From Amycolatopsis deserti (GTDB lineage: Bacteria; Actinomycetota; Actinomycetes; Mycobacteriales; Pseudonocardiaceae): 64,000 nucleotides of DNA. Each line of letters begins with the position of its first letter. Positions within the stretch are counted from its first letter, which is position 1. The stretch covers positions 248,001 to 312,000 of the forward strand of contig NZ_BNAU01000008.1 in assembly GCF_014653945.1 (NCBI RefSeq), in the 5' to 3' direction. The position numbers were made by a program, and so were the translations under genes. Positions 25,112 to 34,259 of the stretch are shown one piece after another. The notes beneath the pieces were generated by a model. It had not been told where the DNA came from and ran no database searches. It saw only the letters and a program-made list of their open reading frames with translations.

Positions 25112-26308
25112 TCACGCCCGGATGAGCCGCGTCCCGGCCGCGACCACCACCGCGACCGCGCCCAGCACCAGCAGCGCCGAGGACAGTCCGGTCAGGACGC
25201 CGGCCAGCCCGAGCACCGCCAGCGGGCAGACGAACTGGCCGACGAACAGCGCCGAGGTCCACACGCCGGTGCCGCGGCCGCGCTGCTCGAACGTCAGCGA
25301 TCCCAGCGCCCAGGTCAGCAGGGCGGGCAGCAGCAGCCCGTTGCCCAGTCCGGCGACCACAGCCCCGGCGACCGCGACCGGCAGCGACCCGGCCAACCCG
25401 AGCCCGAGGATGCCGAGTCCGGACAGGACGAACGCGGCCGGGATCGTCACCCGCGGCCCGAACCGGGCCACCCTGGCGAACGCCCACGCCGCGACAGCTG
25501 TGGCGAGCGAGGCGATCGCGCTCACGAACCCGATGGTGCTGCTGGACTTCACGCCGATCCCGTCGAGCACATAGGACAGTTCGACGATCAGGACGTAGAA
25601 CACCAGACCACCGATGAGCGTCACCCCGACCGGCGCGAGCAGGCGGCGCCACGGCAATGGCGGCAGCTTCGCCGTCGTGGTCCGGTGCGGCTGCCAGATG
25701 TGACGTGCGGCGAGGAACGCCAGCGGCAGGCTCGCGGCGTAGAGCCAGAACGGGGTCCGCCAGCCGTGCGCGCCGAGCAGGCCGCCGACGGCGAGGAACA
25801 CGGTCGCGGCGACGGTGGTGAAGACCGTCTGCAGCCCGAAGTAGCGGTCGCGCAGCGGCCCGGCGAAGTAGTCGGCCAGCAGCGTGGTGCAGCACGTCAT
25901 GATCGCGGCCTCGGTGAGACCGACGAGCACCCGGCTGACCAGGATGAGGTGCAGCGAGTCCAGCCACAGCGGCGCCGTGCCGACGACGGCGTAGACGACC
26001 AGCGCGCCGACCAGGAGACGCTTGCGGCCCAGGCGGTCCACGATCCGCCCGGCCACGGTCGCGGTGAGCCCGATGACCAGCGCCGGCACGGTCAGCACGA
26101 CCGGGGTGAGCGCCGCGACGCCGGGCGTGCCGGCGAAGGCCTGCTGGATGCTGGGCAGCACGGGCGCGAGCAGCACCGAGCCCAGTACGGACAGACAGCT
26201 GGCGAACAGCAGGACGAGCGCCTGCGCCCGCCCGGCGGGCCGCCCGGTGGCGGGGTCGGTGGCGATCCCGGCGGAGCCGGGCGGGGTGGACAGGACGCGG
26301 TCCGACAC
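25112..26308 (-). CDS. MFS transporter
   Basis: 398 residues from GTG 26308, chosen for a GGAG six bases upstream; an earlier in-frame start at 26356 adds a polar 16-residue extension. Twelve hydrophobic segments, with the MFS loop motif AGRIVDRLGRKRLLVGAL between segments 2 and 3. Looks like a drug:H+ antiporter or nutrient permease; substrate not assignable. It diverges from the glycosyltransferase gene and precedes ehuB on the same strand but has its own hairpin. Confidence 0.75.
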   Translation of the reverse strand: MSDRVLSTPPGSAGIATDPATGRPAGRAQALVLLFASCLSVLGSVLLAPVLPSIQQAFAGTPGVAALTPVVLTVPALVIGLTATVAGRIVDRLGRKRLLVGALVVYAVVGTAPLWLDSLHLILVSRVLVGLTEAAIMTCCTTLLADYFAGPLRDRYFGLQTVFTTVAATVFLAVGGLLGAHGWRTPFWLYAASLPLAFLAARHIWQPHRTTTAKLPPLPWRRLLAPVGVTLIGGLVFYVLIVELSYVLDGIGVKSSSTIGFVSAIASLATAVAAWAFARVARFGPRVTIPAAFVLSGLGILGLGLAGSLPVAVAGAVVAGLGNGLLLPALLTWALGSLTFEQRGRGTGVWTSALFVGQFVCPLAVLGLAGVLTGLSSALLVLGAVAVVVAAGTRLIRA

Positions 26309-26521
26309 GGGGTGCTCCGGGGAAGTCGCGTGCCGCTCTCCGCTGACCGGCACCACTGTCGTGGAAGTCTCGGTCCTGTTCGGCCGGAGGGGAAATCACT
26401 TGTGCTGAGGGACGGCATCAGCGGCGCCGATGACGCACCGAAAACCATCCGCCGGGTGCGGGCCGCGGTCGTGAATGGATTTCCGTTGTGTAACGGCGGG
26501 AAACAGGGGAACAGACCGCCG

Positions 26522-27667
26522 ATGCGGGTGTTGCTGAACGCCGGCCCCTGGTTGTCCGTGCCGCCTGCCGGGTACGGCGGGATCGAAAACGTCGTGGCCA
26601 CCTTGGTTCCGGCGCTGCGGGACCGGGGCGTGCAGGTCGTGCTGGCCACCGTCGGGACGAGCACGATCCCCGCCGACGAGGTGGTGTTCCGCCATCCCGT
26701 GCCGCAGTTCCCGTTGCTGCAACTGCCCTACAACCGCGTCATGGGCTGCGTGATGGCGCACATGGACCACGTGGTGCGGGAACTGGCCCGGCGCGACGAC
26801 GTCGACCTGGTGCACGACCACGTCGAGGCGGTCGGGCCGGTGGTGCTGGCCGCGCTCGGCTCCGCGGCGCCGCCCGCGCTGCACACCCTGCACTGGGACC
26901 TGGGCAAGCACCCGGCGCTGTACGAGAACTTCGACGGCCGCGGCCGCGTGTGGGTCAACGGCGTGTCGGCCGACCAGCTGTCCCGGGCGCCGGCGGCGCT
27001 GCGCGCGGTGAGCCTCGGGCACGTGCACCTGGCGACACCGCTCGCCGGACGGCGGGTCGACGTGGACAAGGGCCGGTACGCGATCGTGCTCGGCCGGATC
27101 ACGCCCGGCAAGGGACAGGACGTCGCGGCGCGCCTGGCCCACGCTGCGGGGCAGCAGCTGGTGCTCGCCGGTCCGGTGGGTCCCTACGACCGGCCGGCGG
27201 CGCTGGCCCGGGCGCTGCGGGACGACCCCGACGCGACGCGCAACCCCGACGTCCAGTACTGGCAGGAGCGGGTGCGGCCGTGGGTGGACGGCCGGTGCGT
27301 GCGGTGGGTCGGCTCGGTGGGCCCGGCGGAGCGGGACGAGCTGCTGGCCGGCGCGATGGTGAGCCTGTGCCCGCTGCAGTGGGACGAACCGGGTGGCACC
27401 GCGGTGGTCGAGTCGCTCGCGCTGGGCACCCCGGTCGCCGGCTACCGGCGCGGCTGCCTGCCCGAACTGGTCCACGACGGCGTGACCGGGCTGCTGGTGG
27501 ACCCCGGCGACGAGGACGGGCTGGTGGCCGCCTGGCGCGACGCGCGACGGCTGGACCCGCGGGCGTGCCGCCGGGTGGCCGCGGAGCGGTTCGCCCCGTC
27601 CCGCATGGCCGACGACTACGTGTCCCTGTACGAAAAGGTGCGCGCCGGGCAGGACCCGTTCGCCTGA
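26522..27667 (+). CDS. GT4-type glycosyltransferase
   Basis: 381 residues. The GT-B N-terminal loop PPAGYGGIENVVATLVPAL is typical of GT4 enzymes. The donor domain has VLGRITPGKGQDVAA and the EX7E-like region near DEPGGTAVVESLALGTPVAG. Likely transfers a sugar from a nucleotide donor onto a lipid, metabolite or polysaccharide. Its stop abuts the stop of the convergent zinc dehydrogenase with no gap. The long in-frame extension upstream of ATG 26522 overlaps the MFS gene and is rejected. Confidence 0.8.
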   Translation: MRVLLNAGPWLSVPPAGYGGIENVVATLVPALRDRGVQVVLATVGTSTIPADEVVFRHPVPQFPLLQLPYNRVMGCVMAHMDHVVRELARRDDVDLVHDHVEAVGPVVLAALGSAAPPALHTLHWDLGKHPALYENFDGRGRVWVNGVSADQLSRAPAALRAVSLGHVHLATPLAGRRVDVDKGRYAIVLGRITPGKGQDVAARLAHAAGQQLVLAGPVGPYDRPAALARALRDDPDATRNPDVQYWQERVRPWVDGRCVRWVGSVGPAERDELLAGAMVSLCPLQWDEPGGTAVVESLALGTPVAGYRRGCLPELVHDGVTGLLVDPGDEDGLVAAWRDARRLDPRACRRVAAERFAPSRMADDYVSLYEKVRAGQDPFA

Positions 27668-28753
27668 CTACCCGAACGTGAACACCGCCTGCAGCACGTG
27701 CCTGCGCCGCCGCGCCAGGGCCATCAACAGCTCGGGCGCCTCCTCCACCGGCACCACGTCCGTCACCACGTGCGCGAGGATCCCGGCGCCCTCGGCGCGC
27801 AGCAGGTCGATGGTCCGCGCGGACAGCCGTTCGCGGTCCCACGTGTGCGCCAGCCCCCGTGGCACGCGGCCGATCTGCGCGCACCGGATAGCCAGCCCGT
27901 TGTGGTGGAACTCCTCGCCGAGCCGCACCGCGTCCGCGCCGTCCTGGTAGAACGCCAGGTCGATCACCGTTCCCTGCGGGCGGGCCGCGCGCAGCGCCAT
28001 CGCCAGGCTGGACGGCTGCCCGCGGCACTGGAACACCACGTCCGCGCCGCGGTCGCCCGGCCCGTGCCGCCACCGCGTCTTCAGCAGCACCGCCGGATCC
28101 ACCGCCCCCGGATCGAGCGCCTCGATCCCGAACCGCTCCACGACGGCGCGCCGCTGCGGCGTCGGCTCCACCACGACGACCTCCTCGGCCCCGTGCCGCC
28201 GCGCGAACAACGCCGTCAGCAGCCCGACCACCCCCGCCCCGGTCACCACGACGCGCCGCTCGCGCACCCCGTCGGCCAGCGACCGCACGTCCGTGCCGTG
28301 CAGGTCGGCCGCCGCGTGCAGCAGCCCGTTCGCGCAGATCGGGCCCATGTGGGCGACGTAGATGCCGAGCAGCGGGTCCAGGTCGGCGGGCAGCCGCACC
28401 ATCCGTTCCGACCGCGGGTCGGCGCGGTAACCGTCCCGGTGCCCATACGTCATGGCGAGCAGCTCGCCCTCGGCGAACGCCGGATCACGGCTCGCGGTCA
28501 CGCGCGCGACCTGCATGTACCCCCACCGCCGCACCGGGTAGCCCCGCTCCGGCCCGCGCGCGTCGAACAGGCCCAGCTCGGCGTCCCAGCCCGCGCGCAG
28601 GCTCGGGTGCGTGCCCTTGACGAAGCTCAGGTCGGTGCCCGCGGACAGTCCACTGTAGAGCGTCCGGACCTCGACGTCGCCGTCCGGCGCGGGTTCGCGG
28701 ACCAGGCTGACCTCGCCCGGCCCGGTCACCACGAGCACCCGGTCCTCACCCAT
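27668..28753 (-). CDS. Zinc-binding-type dehydrogenase (MDR superfamily)
   Basis: 361 residues. The Rossmann motif is VVVTGAGVVGLLTALFARRHGAEE (about 168-191), within an MDR architecture. The usual catalytic-zinc motif GHE is not evident, and CANGLL precedes the nucleotide domain. Such proteins often pair with Gfo/Idh/MocA dehydrogenases in sugar or inositol modification. It overlaps the upstream Gfo/Idh/MocA gene by 8 bp, so they form one operon. Function in detail unknown. Confidence 0.75.
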   Translation of the reverse strand: MGEDRVLVVTGPGEVSLVREPAPDGDVEVRTLYSGLSAGTDLSFVKGTHPSLRAGWDAELGLFDARGPERGYPVRRWGYMQVARVTASRDPAFAEGELLAMTYGHRDGYRADPRSERMVRLPADLDPLLGIYVAHMGPICANGLLHAAADLHGTDVRSLADGVRERRVVVTGAGVVGLLTALFARRHGAEEVVVVEPTPQRRAVVERFGIEALDPGAVDPAVLLKTRWRHGPGDRGADVVFQCRGQPSSLAMALRAARPQGTVIDLAFYQDGADAVRLGEEFHHNGLAIRCAQIGRVPRGLAHTWDRERLSARTIDLLRAEGAGILAHVVTDVVPVEEAPELLMALARRRRHVLQAVFTFG

Positions 28754-29702
28754 CGAGCCGCACCGGAATCCCGCGGGTGGCCGAGCGCGCGATCGCGTGG
28801 GCCAGCCGGAGCGTGCGCACCGCCTCCGCGTAGGAGGTCCGGACCCCCGCGGTGCGGCCGAGCACCGCGTCGACGAAGTCGCGATCCGCCGCGCGCTTGG
28901 CGTCGTCCGGATCGACCCGCCGCACCTGCGCGCCGTCGCCGTCGCGGACCTCCAGGACGTCCTCGGCCACCGACAGGGCCAGCCCGTCGGCGAACACCTC
29001 CAGCCCGGCGCGGTGCTTCCACCCGAGCAGGCAGGTCGCCACGAGCGTCCCGACCGCACCGCCGGCGAACCGCAGGGTGGCTACGGTGGCGCCGTCCACG
29101 TCGGCGTCCGGGGCGCTCGGCGGCGCCCCGTCGGCGACCGCGTGCACCTCGGTGACCTCGCCGGCCAGCAGGCGCGCCAGGTCGAGCACGTGGATCGCCT
29201 GCTCGATCACCTGCCCGCCGGAGCTGTCCCGCCGCACCCACCACGGCACCGGCGGCACCTTGTCCAGCCACGCGCCGATCGCCAGCCGCACCGGGTGGCC
29301 GTCCAGCACCTCCCGGGCGCCTTCGACCGCGGCCGAGTAGCGCCAGTGGTGGCCGACCGAGGCGAGGACGCCGGCCCGGTCCAGCGCGGCGGCGACCCGG
29401 TCGGCGACGCCGGTGTCCAGCGCGATCGGCTTCTCCACGAACATCGGGATCCCGGCCTCGGCGAGGGCCTCCTCGGCCGGGCCGTGCGCCATCGGCGGCA
29501 CGCACACGTACGCCGCGTCGATGCCGCAGTCGATCAGCTCCGGCACCCCGGGCACGGCACGCGGGCCGAACGCCCGCGCCCGGTCCGGATCGAGGTCGGT
29601 GACCGCGGCCAGTTCGACGTCGTCGAACCCGGCGAGCATGCGCGCGTGGCGGGCGGCCACCCCGCCCGCGCCGACGAACCCGATCCGGCACCTCGTCACC
29701 AT
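28746..29702 (-). CDS. Gfo/Idh/MocA-family oxidoreductase
   Basis: 318 residues. The N-terminal Rossmann motif IGFVGAGGVAARHARML and the hallmark EKPIALD (about 89-95), whose lysine takes part in catalysis, are present, then a C-terminal alpha/beta dimer domain. Acts on a sugar, inositol or similar polyol with NAD(P). ATG 29702 has GGAGGAG upstream. Operon partner of the zinc-type dehydrogenase. Much longer frames on this strand are antisense to the SRPBCC gene and are not real. Confidence 0.82.
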   Translation of the reverse strand: MVTRCRIGFVGAGGVAARHARMLAGFDDVELAAVTDLDPDRARAFGPRAVPGVPELIDCGIDAAYVCVPPMAHGPAEEALAEAGIPMFVEKPIALDTGVADRVAAALDRAGVLASVGHHWRYSAAVEGAREVLDGHPVRLAIGAWLDKVPPVPWWVRRDSSGGQVIEQAIHVLDLARLLAGEVTEVHAVADGAPPSAPDADVDGATVATLRFAGGAVGTLVATCLLGWKHRAGLEVFADGLALSVAEDVLEVRDGDGAQVRRVDPDDAKRAADRDFVDAVLGRTAGVRTSYAEAVRTLRLAHAIARSATRGIPVRLDG

Positions 29703-29792
29703 CGCTCCTCCACGCGGCCGGGTTCCCGCCGCCGCAGGAGTGAAACGACGGCCACCGGGTACCACGCCCACTCGTGCCGAAGGGAACCCGAG

Positions 29793-30635
29793 ATGAAACG
29801 ACAGCTTTCCCGCAGACTGGCCGACGGCCTCGGCGTCTTCAGCATCAGCCTCGGGACCGTGCAGCTGGCCGCGCCCGGCGCGCTCAACCGGCTGATCGGC
29901 GCCCGCGACGACCCGCGCACCCGCGCGCTGCAACGCTGGGCCGGTGGCGCGCGTGAGCTGACCGCGGGCGTGGGGCTGGAGTCGCGGCGCAAACCGGCCG
30001 CCTGGCTGTGGACCAGGGTCGCCGGTGACGCGCTCGACCTGGGCATGCTCGCCGCGCTGCGCGACCGCGCCCGCGACACCGGCGCCCGGCGGCGCGCGAC
30101 CGTGGCGACCGCCGCCGTGGCCGGGGTGGCGGTCGCCGACGTCGTCGCCGCGGTGATGACTTCCCGCGACGGCGACCGCGCCCCGGTCGAGGCCACCGGG
30201 CGCATCACGGTGAACCGGCCGGTCGCCGAGGTGTACGCGGCCTGGCGCGAATTGGAGAACCTGCCGCGCGTCCTGAGCCACCTGGAATCCGTGCGGCCAC
30301 TGGGCGAGGGCCGCACCCGCTGGCGCGCCCGCGGCCCCGCCGGTGTGGACGTCGAATGGGACGCCGAGATCACCAGCGAGGAGGCCTGCGAGCACCTCGA
30401 ATGGCGGTCCGTGGGCGAGGCGGCGGTGCGCAACTCCGGTCGCGTCGAGTTCCGCCCGGCACCCGGCGGGCGCGGCACCGAGATCCGCGTGCACCTGTCG
30501 TTCGACCCGCCCGCGGGCAAGCTCGGCGCCGCCGTGGCGAAACTCTTCGGTGCGGAGCCGAACCAGCAGATCCGCGACGACCTGCGCCGCCTCAAGCAGA
30601 CGCTGGAGATCGGCGAGGTCGTCCGGTCCGTCTGA
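29793..30635 (+). CDS. Membrane-anchored SRPBCC/polyketide-cyclase-like protein
   Basis: 280 residues in two parts. Residues 1-125 are hydrophobic with ISLGTVQLAAPGALNRLIGA and a conserved-looking ARELTAGVGL, like small cyclase-associated membrane domains. Residues 135-275 are a START/SRPBCC domain (ITVNRPVAEVYAAWRELENLP, then VEFRPAPGGRGTEIRVHLSF). The domain would bind a hydrophobic ligand at the membrane. Twelve bases before the alcohol dehydrogenase gene, so probably co-transcribed with it. Confidence 0.75.
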   Translation: MKRQLSRRLADGLGVFSISLGTVQLAAPGALNRLIGARDDPRTRALQRWAGGARELTAGVGLESRRKPAAWLWTRVAGDALDLGMLAALRDRARDTGARRRATVATAAVAGVAVADVVAAVMTSRDGDRAPVEATGRITVNRPVAEVYAAWRELENLPRVLSHLESVRPLGEGRTRWRARGPAGVDVEWDAEITSEEACEHLEWRSVGEAAVRNSGRVEFRPAPGGRGTEIRVHLSFDPPAGKLGAAVAKLFGAEPNQQIRDDLRRLKQTLEIGEVVRSV

Positions 30636-30647
30636 TCGGAGTGAACA

Positions 30648-31823
30648 ATGCGAGCCAACACCTGGATGGGCCGGACCCACCTCGAGGTCCGGGACGTGCC
30701 GGACCCGGAGATCCGCAACTCCGGCGACGCGATCGTGCGGGTCACCTCGACCGCGATCTGCGGCTCCGACCTGCACCTCTACGACGGGTTCATCCCGACC
30801 GTGCGCAAGGGCGACATCCTCGGCCACGAGTTCATGGGCGAGGTCGTCGAGGTGGGACCGCACGTCACGAAGCTCAAGCCCGGCGACCGGGTCGTCGTGC
30901 CGTTCCCGATCGCCTGCGGACACTGCCGGGCGTGCGAGCGCGGGCTGACGTCGCTGTGCGAGAACTCCAACCCGAACGCGGCGATCGCCGAGAAGCTGAT
31001 GGGCCACTCGCCGTGCGGGATCTTCGGGTACTCCCACATGCTGGGCGGTTTCGCGGGCGGGCAGGCCGAGTACGTGCGGGTGCCCTTCGCCGACTTCGGC
31101 CCGCTCAAGATCCCCGACGGCATCCCGGACGAGCAGGTGCTGTTCCTGTCCGACATCCTGCCGACCGGCTACATGGGCGCGGAGATGTGCGACCTCAGCC
31201 CCGGTGACGTGGTCGCGGTGTGGGGCGCCGGTCCGGTCGGCCAGTTCGCCATCGCCAGTGCCCGGATGCTGGGCGCGGAACGGGTCGTCGCGATCGACCG
31301 GTTCGGCTACCGGCTGGACATGGCGCGGGAGCGGGCCGGCGCCACCGACGTGATCGACTACGCCGAGACGCCCGTGCTCGACGCGCTGGACGAGATCACC
31401 GCCGGGCGCGGGCCGGACGCCTGCATCGACTCGGTCGGCATGGAGTCGCACATCGACGTCGGCCCGCTGCGCGTGTACGACCGGGCCAAGCAGAGCGTCA
31501 AGGCCGAGACGGACCGCCCGCACGCCCTGCGCGAGGCGATCATGGCCTGCGCGAACGGCGGGGTCGTGTCCGTCATCGGGGTCTACGGCGGGTTCGTCGA
31601 CAAGTTCCCGATGGGCGCGTTCATGAACAAGTCGCTGCGCATGCGCACCGGGCAGTGCCACGTGCACCGGTACCTGCGGCCGCTGATGAACCGCATCACG
31701 GCGGGCGAGATCGACCCGTCCTTCGTCATCACGCACCGCATGAAGCTCGGCGACGCGCCCAAGGCCTACCGGATGTTCCGGGACAAGAAGGACGGCTGCG
31801 AAAAGGTGGTGCTCACCCCATAG
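30648..31823 (+). CDS. Zinc-dependent alcohol dehydrogenase (formaldehyde-dehydrogenase-like)
   Basis: 391 residues. Catalytic zinc region [11 protein letters not shown] and [12 protein letters not shown]; structural zinc cysteines in [15 protein letters not shown]; Rossmann [18 protein letters not shown]. The long insertion with [20 protein letters not shown] and the end [11 protein letters not shown] place it in the glutathione-independent formaldehyde dehydrogenase-like group of MDR enzymes. Start ATG with GGAG upstream. The 3' end overlaps the convergent LLM gene by 11 bp. Pairing with a cyclase-like protein is common in actinomycetes; substrate uncertain. Confidence 0.82.
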   Translation: MRANTWMGRTHLEVRDVPDPEIRNSGDAIVRVTSTAICGSDLHLYDGFIPTVRKGDILGHEFMGEVVEVGPHVTKLKPGDRVVVPFPIACGHCRACERGLTSLCENSNPNAAIAEKLMGHSPCGIFGYSHMLGGFAGGQAEYVRVPFADFGPLKIPDGIPDEQVLFLSDILPTGYMGAEMCDLSPGDVVAVWGAGPVGQFAIASARMLGAERVVAIDRFGYRLDMARERAGATDVIDYAETPVLDALDEITAGRGPDACIDSVGMESHIDVGPLRVYDRAKQSVKAETDRPHALREAIMACANGGVVSVIGVYGGFVDKFPMGAFMNKSLRMRTGQCHVHRYLRPLMNRITAGEIDPSFVITHRMKLGDAPKAYRMFRDKKDGCEKVVLTP

Positions 31824-32826
31824 CGGGCGACCAGCCCAGCTCGGGGCCGAGCTTGGTCGCGATGTCGGTCAGGATCTGCACGTAGTCGGCGTGCTCGAAG
31901 GTGAACGGCAACGCGAAGGCGACCTCGTCGACCTCCCGGTAGGCGGCGTGCGCGTGCAGCCGCTCGGCGATCTCGGCCGAAGTGCCGACCAGGTCGGGCG
32001 CGAACATCAACCGCGCCGGGCCTTGCGGCGTGGCGGTGCGGGGCGTGCGTTTCGCCGCGTAGGCGGCGTACTTCGCGCGCTGTTCGGCGGTGGCCGAGTC
32101 GGTCGGGATGACCACCAGGCCCTGCGACACCCGCGCCCGGTCGCCGTCGGGGTGGTGGGCGCGGAACGCGCGGATGAGGGCGAGCTGGATCTCGGCGAAG
32201 TCCTCCGACTCCTCGGCCTTGACGACGCTGCTGGTCAGGAAGTTCATCCCGTTCTCGCCGGCCCAGCGCGCCGAGCCGAGGCTGCCGCCGCCGTACCAGA
32301 GGCGGCGGCCCAGGCCGGGGGAGTGCGGCTGGACGCGGTCGGAGTAGACCTCGAAACCCTCGGTGCCGCGGAACGTGCTGACCGGCTCGCCGCGGATCGC
32401 GTCGAGCAGGCGGCGGACGCGCTGGTGGCTGAAGTCCTCGGCGTCCGCGGTGTCCGGGTAGAGGGCGTCCTTGACGTGCTCCCAGTGCATCGGCGGGCCG
32501 ACGGACAGGCCGGGGTTGAGGCGGCCGCCGGAGAGGATGTCGACGGTGGCGAGGTCCTCGGCGAGGCGGAGCGGGTTCTCCCAGCCCAGCGGGATGACCG
32601 CGGTGCCCAGCTCGATGCGGCGCGTGCGCTGCGAGGCGGCCGCGAGGAGCGCGACCGGCGAGGAGATGCCGAACTGCAGGTGCCGGTGCCGCACCCAGGC
32701 GCTGTCGAACCCGAGCTGCTCACCCAGCTCGATGATGCCGAGGGTGTTCTCGTGGCCGGCGCGCGGATCGGCTTCGTCGAACAGGCCGATGGTGAGGAAG
32801 CCCAGCTTCCGCAACGGTCGTGACAC
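31813..32826 (-). CDS. LLM-class flavin-dependent oxidoreductase
   Basis: 337 residues of the luciferase-like TIM barrel. [15 protein letters not shown] (about 39-53), [30 protein letters not shown] and [15 protein letters not shown] follow the family pattern. Uses FMNH2 or F420H2; substrate unknown. GTG start at 32826. It overlaps the alcohol dehydrogenase gene tail to tail by 11 bp. Not clearly operonic with DUF6292 upstream (75-bp gap, same strand), though read-through is possible. Confidence 0.82.
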   Translation of the reverse strand: MSRPLRKLGFLTIGLFDEADPRAGHENTLGIIELGEQLGFDSAWVRHRHLQFGISSPVALLAAASQRTRRIELGTAVIPLGWENPLRLAEDLATVDILSGGRLNPGLSVGPPMHWEHVKDALYPDTADAEDFSHQRVRRLLDAIRGEPVSTFRGTEGFEVYSDRVQPHSPGLGRRLWYGGGSLGSARWAGENGMNFLTSSVVKAEESEDFAEIQLALIRAFRAHHPDGDRARVSQGLVVIPTDSATAEQRAKYAAYAAKRTPRTATPQGPARLMFAPDLVGTSAEIAERLHAHAAYREVDEVAFALPFTFEHADYVQILTDIATKLGPELGWSPAMG

Positions 32827-32901
32827 ACGTCCTCCCGGGGTCCGTGATCACGATTCTGACAGGACGACCCGGGAGGATGTGCCGTTCCCAAGGGGTGGGC
32901 G

Positions 32902-33333
32902 CTAGCTCGCGGCCAGCAGCTCGGGCACCGGGGCGTAGGCGGCCAGCTCGTCGTGCAGGCCGGGCGCTTCCAGGACCTCCGGTTCGGGGCTGCCGGGCAG
33001 CTCACCGCCCAGCGCGCGCCGCACGAACGCGGCCACCACGCGGGGCGCGGGGACCACCTGGCCGCCCAGGTAACCGAGGACCAGCAGGTCCTCGCCGCAG
33101 CGGGCTTCCACCGCCACGGCCCAGCCGTAGCGTTCGTCCCACAGCAGCGCCACGTCGCGGTCGGGGAACGCGGGTACGTGCCCGTCGATCGCGATGTAGG
33201 CGCTCAGCGGCGCCTCCAGTTGCACGCAGGAGCCCTGCCCGCTCAAGCCGAGCATCTCCTCGATCAATCCGATGTACCGGCGCAGGCCCCGCGCCGTTCT
33301 GCTCTGCGGGTCGAGACCCGGGTTCGGGAACAC
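32902..33333 (-). CDS. DUF6292-family protein
   Basis: 143 residues. TARGLRRYIGLIEEMLGL, then PDRDVALLWDERYGWAVAVE and VLGYLGGQVVPAPRVVAAFV match the small DUF6292 proteins common in Pseudonocardiaceae, of unknown function. No signal or membrane segment. GTG 33333 with GAGG upstream. It has its own strong promoter (TTGACT-N17-TATAGA) divergent from a MerR gene, with a MerR-like dyad in the spacer, so MerR probably controls it directly. Confidence 0.7.
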   Translation of the reverse strand: MFPNPGLDPQSRTARGLRRYIGLIEEMLGLSGQGSCVQLEAPLSAYIAIDGHVPAFPDRDVALLWDERYGWAVAVEARCGEDLLVLGYLGGQVVPAPRVVAAFVRRALGGELPGSPEPEVLEAPGLHDELAAYAPVPELLAAS

Positions 33334-33354
33334 CTGCCCTCACCTCCCGCGAAT

Positions 33355-33384
33355 ATCTATAGTGAGGACTGTAGATTGAGTCAA
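33355..33384 (-). promoter_or_regulatory. DUF6292 promoter with MerR-type dyad in the spacer
   Basis: On the minus strand TTGACT (33384-33379) and TATAGA (33361-33356) are separated by 17 bp. The spacer and -10 form the dyad ATCTACAGT-CCTC-ACTATAGAT, eight of nine positions symmetric. MerR proteins typically bind between -35 and -10. The predicted transcript begins about 15-20 bases before the GTG. A 30-bp element with 23 identical positions lies at 53958-53987. Confidence 0.8.
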
Positions 33385-33404
33385 GCAGCGAAAGCAGATA
33401 GACT
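33376..33404 (+). promoter_or_regulatory. Promoter of the MerR gene, leaderless
   Basis: TTGAGT (33376-33381), 17-bp spacer and TAGACT (33399-33404), six bases before the GTG at 33411, so the transcript should begin at or next to the start codon. Its -35 overlaps the -35 of the divergent DUF6292 promoter, so one bound regulator could affect both. Confidence 0.65.
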
Positions 33405-33410
33405 CGCCAA

Positions 33411-33740
33411 GTGGCTGTAGACAAGCTGGATGACGAGGACTACCCCGCCTGGACGATGGGTCAGGCGGCGGACGCGCTGGACGTGCAGCCGGCGTTCCTG
33501 CGCAGCCTCGACGCCGCCGAGGTCGTCCAGGCTCACCGCTCGTCGGGCGGCCACCGCCGCTACTCGCGCCGTCAGCTGCGGCTGGCCGCGCGGGTCCGCG
33601 AGCTGTTCGACGACGGGATGACCCTCGCGGCGGCGGAGCGGATCGTCCGGCTGGAGGACCAGCTGGCCGCCACGCGCGCCGAGAACGCGGAGCTGCGGCG
33701 CCGGCTGGGCGAGCAGAGCGAGACCGAACAGGAGGTTTGA
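33411..33740 (+). CDS. MerR-family transcriptional regulator
   Basis: 109 residues. The winged helix reads WTMGQAADALDVQPAFLRSLD, then SSGGHRRYSRRQL (wing), followed by a coiled-coil dimerisation helix (RIVRLEDQLAATRAENAELRRRL). There is no effector domain, as in short MerR members such as BldC/HspR-like proteins. GTG start, leaderless by promoter position. Next gene begins three bases after its stop. Best candidate to bind the dyads at 33355-33384 and 53958-53987. Confidence 0.85.
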   Translation: MAVDKLDDEDYPAWTMGQAADALDVQPAFLRSLDAAEVVQAHRSSGGHRRYSRRQLRLAARVRELFDDGMTLAAAERIVRLEDQLAATRAENAELRRRLGEQSETEQEV

Positions 33741-33743
33741 GGG

Positions 33744-34160
33744 ATGGCGCTGGAGAACGTCTGGATCCGCACGCTGGGCGACGGGCTGGTCCGGGCCGAT
33801 CAGATCATCGGGATCTCCAACCACCGCACGCCCTCCGTGACGGGCAAACCCGGGCGCTGGCTGCTGACGGTGGCCCTGCCCGTGCCGACGGGCAGCGGGA
33901 GCGCCGACGGCTGGGGGCTGACGAACCTGCACCGCACGCTGGTGCAGACCGACCAGGAGGTGGCGGGCGCGCCGGACCGCCTGGCGCGGCTGCTGGCCCA
34001 GCTGGCCGCGGTCGACACGGCGGGCGTCATCACGGCGACCCCGTGCGGCCCCGACCGCAGCGACGTGCGGTTCGAGTTCAGCCGGTTCGACGCGGAGGTG
34101 CCCCCGGCGGCGGAGCCCCAGGCGGAGCAGGCCGTACCGGACGTGGTCGGCGTCCGCTGA
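33744..34160 (+). CDS. Conserved hypothetical protein, MerR operon
   Basis: 138 residues, no recognised domain. The N-terminal half (NVWIRTLGDGLVRADQIIGI, then GRWLLTVALPVP) looks like a small beta-rich fold; the C-terminal 20 residues are Pro/Ala/Glu-rich. No signal peptide or membrane segment. Three bases after the MerR gene, so co-transcribed with it. Two strong hairpins follow within 130 bp. Function unknown; the linkage suggests it belongs to whatever process the MerR/DUF6292 module controls. Confidence 0.6.
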   Translation: MALENVWIRTLGDGLVRADQIIGISNHRTPSVTGKPGRWLLTVALPVPTGSGSADGWGLTNLHRTLVQTDQEVAGAPDRLARLLAQLAAVDTAGVITATPCGPDRSDVRFEFSRFDAEVPPAAEPQAEQAVPDVVGVR

Positions 34161-34222
34161 GTCGTTCACCCGGACCACCGCGGCGCACTCGGCGTTCCGG
34201 ATCGCCGCCGTGATCCCACGTA

Positions 34223-34252
34223 CCCGCCGGGCGATGCCTGCTGCCCGGCGGG
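34223..34252. terminator. Hairpin 1 after the MerR operon
   Basis: CCCGCCGGGC and GCCCGGCGGG form a perfect 10-bp stem with a 10-base loop, 62 bp after the hypothetical gene. No T-tract. Confidence 0.65.
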
Positions 34253-34259
34253 CGGTGCT

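Noticed and set aside
25112-26308. MFS gene as a fifth member of the ehu operon
   Set aside because: It lies upstream of the ehu promoter and operator with a hairpin between, so it is a separate unit.
26402-29702. Start of a natural-product gene cluster
   Set aside because: No core biosynthetic enzyme (PKS, NRPS, terpene synthase, lanthipeptide) is present; only a glycosyltransferase and dehydrogenases.
28746-31736. 996-residue minus-strand frame
   Set aside because: Only its last 318 codons are the Gfo/Idh/MocA gene; the rest is antisense to the SRPBCC and alcohol dehydrogenase genes.
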